From NCBI RefSeq assembly GCF_028471905.1, contig NZ_CP116902.1, forward strand, positions 3,570,001-3,634,000: a DNA stretch of 64,000 nt, in the 5' to 3' direction. This document shows positions 57,517 through 64,000 of the stretch, piece by piece. The position numbers and the translations under genes are program-made. Source of the DNA: Aneurinibacillus uraniidurans. GTDB lineage: Bacteria; Bacillota; Bacilli; Aneurinibacillales; Aneurinibacillaceae. Each line of letters begins with the position of its first letter. Positions within the stretch are counted from its first letter, which is position 1. Under the pieces are notes generated by a model. It saw only the letters and a list, made by a program, of their open reading frames with translations, had not been told where the DNA came from and searched no databases.

Positions 57517-58752
57517 TTATTCGTACTTTTTCAGAACAATGACCGCATTGTGCCCACCGAAACCAAAAGAATTGGATAGCCCTATCTTAAGATCTGCTTT
57601 ACGTGCAACATTCGGCACATAGTCTAAATCACATAATGGGTCACGTTGTTCTTGATTAACGGTTGGAGGAATAATACCTTCTTGAAGAACTTTGGCTAAT
57701 GCAATGGCTTCCGCTCCCCCTGACGCTCCTAACATATGCCCTGTCACAGACTTATTAGCTGTTATTGGAATCTGGTATGCTTGTGTTCCAAACAGTTTTT
57801 TTATAGCCATTGTCTCAGATATATCCCCTACTGCTGTACTCGTTGCATGAGCGCTAATAATATTGATTTGCTCCGTAGAAATATTGGCATCCTTTAAAGC
57901 CATTTTCATAGCAAGATAGGCTCCCTTTCCTTCTGGATGTGTAGCTACCATGTGATGGGCATCTGAACTCGCACCGTATCCTATAACCTCCGCATAAATA
58001 TGTGCATTTCTGCGTTTTGCGTGGGATAGTGATTCAAGAATTAAAATACCTGCTCCTTCTGACATAACGAATCCATCTCGATTGGCATCAAATGGACGAC
58101 TTGCTTTTGTAGGGTCATCGTTCCTTGTAGATAAAGCGGTCGCATTACCAAAGCTAGCTAAAGACAAGTCGGTTACAGCTGCTTCCGTCCCACCTGCAAA
58201 AATGATATCAGCCCCTCCATGACGAATCACTTTTAACGCCTCACCAATGGCTGTATTTCCAATAGCGCAAGCAGAAACAGGTGACATCGTAGGCCCCATT
58301 GCACCCCATTTAATACTGATTTGTGCTGAAGCCGCATTTGAAATCATTGCGGGTACGAGAGCTGGACTAACCCTGCCCGGTCCCTTCTCTCGAAAAATAT
58401 CAACGTTTTGAATTAAAGTCTCTATTCCGCCTATACCTGAGCCAACATAGACTCCAAAACGTTCCGGGTCGATATCATGAATATTTAGATTAGCATCTGC
58501 CCATGCTTGTTCAGCAGCAACTAAAGCGAATTGACAAAATCTATCTAAACGCTTGGCATCCTTACGTCCTAGAAGTTCGTCAGCATTAAAATCTTTCACA
58601 ATTCCTGCAATTTTGGTCTTATGATTACTTACATCAAATGTATCAATGGAAGAAATACCCGACTTACCTTCAACTAGATTTCTCCAAAACTTTTCCACAT
58701 CATTTCCTAGCGGTGAGACTACTCCCATTCCCGTGATTACCACTTTTTCCAA
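57517..58752 (-). CDS. fabF: 3-oxoacyl-ACP synthase II
   Basis: 411 residues, thiolase fold. Catalytic Cys in VSACAIGNTAIG, His in SAHATSTAVGD and His in NKSVTGHMLGASGG; C-terminal NSFGFGGHNAVIVLKKYE. It elongates acyl-ACP by two carbons in fatty-acid synthesis. It stands alone, without fabH or acpP, and HATSTAVGD departs slightly from the usual HGTSTPLGD, so it may be a second, specialised FabF. The divergent MmyB-type regulator, a family with a fatty-acid-sized pocket, may control it. Confidence 0.93.
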   Translation of the reverse strand: MEKVVITGMGVVSPLGNDVEKFWRNLVEGKSGISSIDTFDVSNHKTKIAGIVKDFNADELLGRKDAKRLDRFCQFALVAAEQAWADANLNIHDIDPERFGVYVGSGIGGIETLIQNVDIFREKGPGRVSPALVPAMISNAASAQISIKWGAMGPTMSPVSACAIGNTAIGEALKVIRHGGADIIFAGGTEAAVTDLSLASFGNATALSTRNDDPTKASRPFDANRDGFVMSEGAGILILESLSHAKRRNAHIYAEVIGYGASSDAHHMVATHPEGKGAYLAMKMALKDANISTEQINIISAHATSTAVGDISETMAIKKLFGTQAYQIPITANKSVTGHMLGASGGAEAIALAKVLQEGIIPPTVNQEQRDPLCDLDYVPNVARKADLKIGLSNSFGFGGHNAVIVLKKYE

Positions 58753-58880
58753 CTCTGGTTCCTCCTAACACAGTAGATTCTTTCTATATTTTCACACGCT
58801 AATTATCCTATTACAAGTTGTTGGTTATCCTAGTATAATTGCTACTATGATGATTCTTACCATGATAGGAGATTAGAACT

Positions 58881-59726
58881 TTGAATAAGCAAACCAGATA
58901 TGAAGCACTATCTGCATTTTTAAAGTCAAAACGTGCGAACATTAACCCTCAATCTGTTGGATTGCCAATGGGGAGTAGGAGAAGAACTCCAGGCTTGCGA
59001 AGAGAGGAAGTAGCACAAATCGCAGGAGTCAGTACCACTTGGTATACTTGGTTAGAACAAGGACGAGACATTAAAGTTTCTTCGTCCGTGTTAGAATCCA
59101 TTGCAACAGCCCTACAGTTAAATAATGATGAAAGGAAGTACCTATTTGACTTAGCGATAGAAGTAAATCCAAACGTCTCCAAACAGGTAGTTCAACAAAT
59201 AAAAATCCCTCCTTCTTTAGAGAAAATACTATCCGAACTGAAACATTGTCCTACCTATATTACAGATCGACATTTTCAAATTGTCGGTTGGAACCGTGCA
59301 GCAGCCCATGTTTTTTTGGATTTTGAACAAATTCCTTGGGAGCAACGTAACTTGATTCGCTTAGTATTTACAAGAAAAGAGTTAAGGTCACTAGCTGTTA
59401 ATTGGGAGCATTTTGTAAAAGGGTTTCTTGCTATTTTTCGTGCTTACTACGGTCAATATGTGGGTGATGAATGGTACAACCAATTCCTTGAAGAAATGAC
59501 CAATCTTCACCCAGAGTTTCAATCTCTCTGGCAAGAAAGTCAAGTAAGTATTGCCCCAGAGGTTCAGATCGAATTTAGACATGCTAAAGCAGGAAAAATG
59601 CTTTTTAACCTAACATCCCTACAGGTACAAGGTGATATGGATTTACGGTGCAGTGTGTATACCCCGGTAGAGGAATCCTCTACTGAACTGAAACTAAAAC
59701 GATTGATGAAAAAAAGCGAAGACTAG
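58881..59726 (+). CDS. XRE family regulator with MmyB-like ligand domain (copy 2)
   Basis: 281 residues; TTG start with AGGAGA 8 nt upstream. Same architecture as the 43.3 kb gene: LPMGSRRRTPGLRREEVAQIAGVSTTWYTWLEQGRD in the helix-turn-helix region, then the ligand domain (CPTYITDRHFQIVGWNRAAAHVFLDFEQ, AGKMLFNLTSLQVQGDMDLRCSVYTPVEE). Starts 128 bp from fabF in divergent orientation. A role as fatty-acid or acyl-derivative sensor for fabF is inferred from family and position. Confidence 0.9.
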   Translation: MNKQTRYEALSAFLKSKRANINPQSVGLPMGSRRRTPGLRREEVAQIAGVSTTWYTWLEQGRDIKVSSSVLESIATALQLNNDERKYLFDLAIEVNPNVSKQVVQQIKIPPSLEKILSELKHCPTYITDRHFQIVGWNRAAAHVFLDFEQIPWEQRNLIRLVFTRKELRSLAVNWEHFVKGFLAIFRAYYGQYVGDEWYNQFLEEMTNLHPEFQSLWQESQVSIAPEVQIEFRHAKAGKMLFNLTSLQVQGDMDLRCSVYTPVEESSTELKLKRLMKKSED

Positions 59727-59807
59727 ATTAACAATTGCTAATTTTTTTATCAAGTACAATTAAAGGGATTATAATCAATCCTTGAAATGATCTGCCTGGT
59801 AGTTAAA

Positions 59808-59859
59808 TAAAAAACACACGTTAGGAGTTTTTTCATTGTACTCCTGTCACGTGTGTTTC
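59808..59859. terminator. Bidirectional terminator between the XRE and glmS genes
   Basis: AAACACACGT pairs with ACGTGTGTTT, with an inner AGGAG/CTCCT stem. Confidence 0.8.
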
Positions 59860-59910
59860 TTAAACAATTTTATTTTCACTCTACAAAATCATTGTTACCC
59901 TACATCTATC

Positions 59911-61713
59911 CTACTCAACTGTAACTGATTTGGCCAAATTGCGCGGCTTATCAACGTCACAACCACGGTGCAGCGCTGCATAATACGAAATCAACTGCAA
60001 TGGAATAACCGATACAAGCGGCGTCAGCATCTCATGAACAGCCGGAAGCACGAAACGGTCGCCTTCCTCCTCTATACCTGCCATACTAATCAAGCACGGA
60101 TTCGCACCGCGTGCCACTACTTCCTTCACATTGCCGCGAATATTCAAGCTCACACTTTTCTGAGTCGCAAGCGCCACAACCGGCGTATCCGTCTCAATCA
60201 ACGCGATCGGGCCGTGCTTCAGCTCGCCACCTGCGAACCCTTCCGCCTGAATGTAAGAGATCTCTTTCAGCTTCAGCGCGCCTTCTAGGCATACATAATA
60301 GTCTACGCCTCGACCAAGGAAGAATGCATTACGATGCGTGCCTAGGAACTCATCTGCGATCTTCTTCATCTCATCCTTGCTATCACACAACGTCTCAATC
60401 GCACTCGCTACGATGCCCATTTCCTGCATCAGATCAAAGCCAATATCAAGCCCTTTTGCTTTGGCTGTATCCGCTGCGAGAATCGCCAGCACCGCAATCT
60501 GTGCGATGTATGCTTTCGTTGATGCAACCGCGATCTCTGGGCCTGCATACAGCGCCAGCGTGTAATCCGCTTCACGCGACAGGGTAGAGCCTGGAACATT
60601 CGTCAGTGTCAGAGCTTTATGTCCCATCTCTTTCACTTTTACAAGCACAGCGCGGCTGTCAGCAGTCTCACCGCTCTGCGAGATAAAGATAAACAGCGGC
60701 TTTGCACTGAGAAGCGGCATATTGTAGCCGAACTCGCTCGCAATGTGTACTTCTACCGGAATCCCAGCCATTTTCTCGATGAACTGCTTCCCTACAAGCC
60801 CTGCATGATAACTTGTTCCACAGGCTACAATATAAATACGATCTGTTTCTTTCATCGCACGACGAATATCGTCAGCAAGCTTCAGGTCGCCATTTTCTTG
60901 TTGATACTTCTGAATGATATTACGAATGACGAACGGCTGCTCGTCGATTTCTTTAAGCATATAGTGTGGGTATGTACCCTTTTCGATGTCGCTTGCATCG
61001 ATTTCAGCCGTAAATGGCTTGCGGGTAATCACATTCCCTTCCAGGTCTTTAATCGTTACACTGTCTTTTGTGAGAATGACCATTTCTTGATCCATCAGTT
61101 CAAGGAATTGGTCTGTGACTTGTAGCATTGCCATCGCGTCACTTGCGACTACGTTACAATCTGAGCCAAGCCCAACTAGAAGTGGACTTTTGTTTTTCGC
61201 TACATAGATGACATGCGGGTTCTCCTGATCAATCAATGCCAGCGCATACGAACCTTTCAGCTCTTGCAGTGTTTTGCGGAAAGCCTCTTCTACAGGTAGA
61301 CCTGTCTCTACGAACTTCTCGATAAGCTGTACAATTACTTCTGTATCTGTATCACTTACGAAAGAAAGGCCCGATAACAAACTGCGTTTTACTTGTTCAT
61401 AGTTTTCAATCACACCATTATGCACAAGAGTAAAACGTGCTGAACGGCTCTGGTGTGGGTGTGCATTCACACGGTTTGGAATACCATGTGTCGCCCAGCG
61501 TGTATGACCGATCCCCACTGTTGCTTTTGCCTGTTCATCTACGATCTCACGAAGTGCTGCGATGCGTCCTTTTTCTTTAAATACTTGCACACCCTCATCG
61601 TTGACAACCGCGATCCCGGCTGAATCATAGCCACGATATTCGAGCTTTTCTAAGCCTCGTAGCAAAATTTCTTTCGTATCTTGACTGCCAACATATCCTA
61701 CGATTCCACACAT
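59911..61713 (-). CDS. glmS: Glutamine-fructose-6-phosphate aminotransferase
   Basis: 600 residues. N-terminal nucleophile Cys2 in MCGIVGYVG; glutaminase domain residues 1-230 with HTRWATHG and the NGVIENY loop. Two SIS isomerase domains follow ([19 protein letters not shown]) and the C-terminal [12 protein letters not shown] carries the conserved Lys. It makes glucosamine-6-phosphate for cell-wall precursors. Under a self-cleaving ribozyme, so product feedback acts on its mRNA. Confidence 0.97.
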   Translation of the reverse strand: MCGIVGYVGSQDTKEILLRGLEKLEYRGYDSAGIAVVNDEGVQVFKEKGRIAALREIVDEQAKATVGIGHTRWATHGIPNRVNAHPHQSRSARFTLVHNGVIENYEQVKRSLLSGLSFVSDTDTEVIVQLIEKFVETGLPVEEAFRKTLQELKGSYALALIDQENPHVIYVAKNKSPLLVGLGSDCNVVASDAMAMLQVTDQFLELMDQEMVILTKDSVTIKDLEGNVITRKPFTAEIDASDIEKGTYPHYMLKEIDEQPFVIRNIIQKYQQENGDLKLADDIRRAMKETDRIYIVACGTSYHAGLVGKQFIEKMAGIPVEVHIASEFGYNMPLLSAKPLFIFISQSGETADSRAVLVKVKEMGHKALTLTNVPGSTLSREADYTLALYAGPEIAVASTKAYIAQIAVLAILAADTAKAKGLDIGFDLMQEMGIVASAIETLCDSKDEMKKIADEFLGTHRNAFFLGRGVDYYVCLEGALKLKEISYIQAEGFAGGELKHGPIALIETDTPVVALATQKSVSLNIRGNVKEVVARGANPCLISMAGIEEEGDRFVLPAVHEMLTPLVSVIPLQLISYYAALHRGCDVDKPRNLAKSVTVE

Positions 61714-61831
61714 AATCCGTATATTCCCCTCTCGATTTTACAAAGAAGACGTAGCTGCTTCCATCAGAAACAAGACAGAGCAAACCCCCGCCTCCCATCG
61801 TCCCATATTCAACTATCGTATAGACTGTACC

Positions 61832-62017
61832 TCATTTGGTTTTGACACCAAAATGAGTCGACCGTACTGTCCGTTTGTCCGTTCAGTTTCCTGAGCGTTT
61901 TGTCAGACAGCCCTGCGGCGTCGGTCGTTCACCGGGAGGCATCCGCCGAGTCATTCGATAAACCTCCACCTCGTCAACCGCTTCTCTTTTCCCCGTCCAT
62001 GAAGCGGTCCTGGCGCT
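61832..62017 (-). ncRNA. glmS self-cleaving ribozyme
   Basis: Minus strand matches the catalytic core: AGCGCCAGGACC at the cleavage site (GGCGCT on the plus strand, 62012-62017), GACGAGGTGGAGGTTTATCG, and CGGCGGATGCCTCCCGG. P1 is extended (ACCGCTTC / GAAGCGGT). P3-P4 reach about 61832. Glucosamine-6-phosphate acts as cofactor for cleavage. Ends are approximate. The remaining bases up to 62128 hold the promoter region (TTGACT seen at about 62115-62120). Confidence 0.95.
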
Positions 62018-62128
62018 TTCCGATTCATTCATTATCCTATGCAGCGAAGCTTGTTTATGGTTTCCTTCTCCTTCCACCCCCTTCTTCAATATTGATACAT
62101 TACCACAAACATTCTAAGTCAACAATAG

Positions 62129-62171
62129 AAAAAATAAGGATGCGCAAGAAGTCCTTGCACACCCTTATTTC
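62129..62171 (-). terminator. glmM terminator
   Basis: AAATAAGG..GCGCAAG pairs with CTTGC..CCTTATTT, directly after glmM; glmS is thus a separate transcript. Confidence 0.85.
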
Positions 62172-62179
62172 ATCAGTAT

Positions 62180-63529
62180 TTATGAGAGTTCTTTTTCCAC
62201 TACACTCACGATATGATCAACGTACTGTTTAAGCTCCACTTCATCAGGACCTTCCGCCATCACGCGAACGATCGGTTCGGTTCCAGACGGACGAACGAGC
62301 ACACGTCCGTTCGTTCCGAGCTTCTCTTCAATCGATTGTACAGCTGTTTGAATCTCGATATTACCTGTGAGTTTGGATTTATCCGCTACCCGCACATTGA
62401 TCAGAATCTGTGGGAACTGACGCATCGTTTCTGCCGCAATTTCAGACAGCGGCTTTTTCAATTCTGCCACAACATCAAGCAGTTGTAGCCCACTCAGCAG
62501 ACCATCGCCTGTCGTATTGTAATCGAGGAAAATAATATGACCGGACTGTTCCCCACCAAGGTTATAGCCGCCACGGCGCATCTCTTCCATCACATAGCGA
62601 TCGCCAACAGCAGTCTGACGCGTTTCAATGCCTGCTGCTTCAAGTGCTTTGTAGAATCCGATATTGCTCATTACAGTGGAGACTACCGTATCGTTTTTCA
62701 ATTTGCCACGGCGCTTCCAGGCCATCCCGCAGATTGCCATAATGAAATCACCATCTACGAGTTGACCTTTCTCATCTACCGCAATCAGACGGTCCGCATC
62801 CCCGTCAAACGCCAGGCCAAGAATAGCCCCCTGTTCCACAACTGTTTGTTGCAGGACTTCCGGGTGAGTCGATCCACAATTTTCATTAATGTTCAATCCG
62901 TCCGGGTTGCAAGCAATCGTTACGACATCCGCTTCCATATCAGCAAACAATTGGGCAGCCAGTGCAGATGCTGCACCATTCGCGCAGTCTACCACGATTT
63001 TCAGACCATCAAAGCGATGAGTGACGGTACTTTTAAGGAACTGCAAGTATTTCTGGGCTCCTTCTTTATAATTGAGAACCGTGCCGATGTCACCGCCAAT
63101 CGGACGTGGCAGCTCGTCGATCTCAGCGTCAAGCAGACGTTCGATCTCAGCTTCCTTCTCATCAAGCAACTTGAACCCATCGCCACCGAAAAACTTAATG
63201 CCGTTATCCTGCACCGGGTTGTGTGATGCAGAAATCATAATGCCTGCATCAGCTTCCAATGTACGCGTTAAATAAGCGACACCAGGTGTAGAGATTACGC
63301 CTAAACGCATAACTTCTGCGCCAATCGATTGCAGGCCTGCGATCAACGCACGCTCCAGCATCGGGCCGGAGATACGTGTATCCCGTCCTACAACTACTTT
63401 TGGACGCTCGTTCTTGCTATTCTGTGTGACAACATATCCACCGAAGCGACCTAATTTAAATGCCAGTTCCGGGGTCAATTGTTGATTGGCGATCCCGCGT
63501 ACACCATCTGTTCCGAAATACTTACCCAT
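62180..63529 (-). CDS. glmM: Phosphoglucosamine mutase
   Basis: 449 residues from the ATG at 63529 (GAGGAGAGG upstream); the 25 codons ahead of it overlap cdaR and are not translated. Phosphoserine loop [21 protein letters not shown], Mg loop [16 protein letters not shown], sugar loop GGEQSGHI and phosphate loop [15 protein letters not shown] are intact. It converts glucosamine-6-phosphate to the 1-phosphate. Follows cdaR by 16 bp, as in B. subtilis, where GlmM also interacts with the diadenylate cyclase. Confidence 0.97.
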   Translation of the reverse strand: MGKYFGTDGVRGIANQQLTPELAFKLGRFGGYVVTQNSKNERPKVVVGRDTRISGPMLERALIAGLQSIGAEVMRLGVISTPGVAYLTRTLEADAGIMISASHNPVQDNGIKFFGGDGFKLLDEKEAEIERLLDAEIDELPRPIGGDIGTVLNYKEGAQKYLQFLKSTVTHRFDGLKIVVDCANGAASALAAQLFADMEADVVTIACNPDGLNINENCGSTHPEVLQQTVVEQGAILGLAFDGDADRLIAVDEKGQLVDGDFIMAICGMAWKRRGKLKNDTVVSTVMSNIGFYKALEAAGIETRQTAVGDRYVMEEMRRGGYNLGGEQSGHIIFLDYNTTGDGLLSGLQLLDVVAELKKPLSEIAAETMRQFPQILINVRVADKSKLTGNIEIQTAVQSIEEKLGTNGRVLVRPSGTEPIVRVMAEGPDEVELKQYVDHIVSVVEKELS

Positions 63530-63545
63530 ACTTTTACCTCTCCTC

Positions 63546-64000
63546 TCACGACTTCGCAGCCCGGTCATGAATGACGACCGTTGCCTGCAGATCAGTCGTA
63601 TCACTTGCTAGTGACACGCCAGACGGAAGATTAACCTGTACCGGAGCGGTATATTCGCCCGGTGGTTTATTGCTCATATCGACAGAAGCAGACAACTTGG
63701 ATTGATCTACTTGCGCAATGGCTTCTTTTGTCCCGACCACGTTACAGTTGATGCGACCTGATTCTGGCTTCACAATCTCAGATGTTTGGCCATCTGCCAC
63801 ACCTTTTATAAATACCGGAATTTCTAGTGACTTACTTACGCGTTGTTCAGAAGCCGGTGTTGTTGCTGATGGCTCCTCCTGCTTCATACTTTCTTTCCCT
63901 GCTGTAATTGTCACCGCTACGGTCACACTCGGGCTATCAACACGCGTGACGCCTTTTAGAAGGGGAAGCGGTACTTGAATCGTTTTGGATTCCGTTAGTC
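63546..64000 (-). CDS. cdaR: CdaR (YbbR) cyclase regulator, N-terminus outside window
   Basis: C-terminal 151 residues of a gene entering from the right edge. It contains a partial and a full YbbR beta-domain ([35 protein letters not shown] to [17 protein letters not shown]). CdaR is a membrane-anchored extracellular regulator of the diadenylate cyclase CdaA. Identification rests on domain repeats plus the fixed order cdaA-cdaR-glmM. The membrane anchor is not in the window. Confidence 0.88.
   Translation of the reverse strand, partial: LTESKTIQVPLPLLKGVTRVDSPSVTVAVTITAGKESMKQEEPSATTPASEQRVSKSLEIPVFIKGVADGQTSEIVKPESGRINCNVVGTKEAIAQVDQSKLSASVDMSNKPPGEYTAPVQVNLPSGVSLASDTTDLQATVVIHDRAAKS

Noticed and set aside
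62537-63226. 229-codon plus-strand open frame opposite glmM
   Set aside because: Antisense of a highly conserved gene; no family features.
1-64000. CRISPR arrays, rRNA, tRNA genes, transposase genes or prophage
   Set aside because: None seen on either strand; no regularly spaced identical repeats, tRNA-like cloverleaf or transposase motif was noticed by eye.

Overview
The window looks like the chromosome of a low-to-mid-GC, endospore-forming member of the Bacillales, most plausibly a Paenibacillaceae-type genus such as Aneurinibacillus or Brevibacillus (inference). Supporting signs are AAGGAGG-type ribosome binding sites, TTGACA/TATAAT promoters, frequent TTG and GTG starts, a T-box, a SAM-I riboswitch, a glmS ribozyme, HutP-type antitermination, a GerAB spore-germination permease and the Bacillus order cdaR-glmM-glmS.

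Layout. 0-18 kb is mostly core metabolism: an enoyl-CoA hydratase fragment, beta-carbonic anhydrase, an orphan sensor kinase, a MarR/nitroreductase pair with two matching operators, T-box-controlled ilvA, modABC facing its molybdate-type regulator across a tandem decamer array, a YbaK deacylase, metI-metC under a SAM riboswitch, a small sortase next to a tiny His-rich LPKTG protein, a sigma-54-dependent amino-acid permease, an HD-GYP phosphodiesterase, and a TPM/LemA pair.

18-33.4 kb is a long, nearly all minus-strand histidine-utilisation region: hutP, hutH (with a HutP-type leader and cre site), hutM, then an MFS carrier and a HAL-family paralog that lacks the Ala-Ser-Gly MIO triad, an AraC regulator, hutD, a second AraC regulator whose receiver has Glu in place of the phospho-Asp, and hutU-hutI-hutG. 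Together these should import histidine and degrade it through urocanate, imidazolone propionate and formiminoglutamate to glutamate. The MIO-less lyase with its carrier looks like an extra, unassigned branch.

33.6-59.8 kb is accessory territory: a lone gerAB, DinB-fold proteins, a MocR/HAD/M24 group, ctaB opposite a TetR gene, a staygreen protein, a chemoreceptor, two XRE regulators of the MmyB type each facing an enzyme gene, a MarR-controlled operon with a 44-bp palindrome, a TetR/DHA2 efflux/metallo-beta-lactamase-fold cassette bounded by a direct repeat, Crp/DoxX, GNAT, an Lsa-type ABC-F resistance gene behind an attenuator with a leader peptide, and fabF. This part contains several gene relics: a collapsed copy of the ctaB 3' neighbourhood, a gutted methyltransferase gene and a frameshifted hydrolase gene.

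59.9-64 kb is the core glmS-glmM-cdaR block, with a glmS self-cleaving ribozyme ahead of glmS.

The strongest candidates for new biology are the MIO-less ammonia-lyase paralog with its carrier, the sortase with a membrane-anchorless His-rich substrate, and the leader-peptide attenuator of the ABC-F gene.
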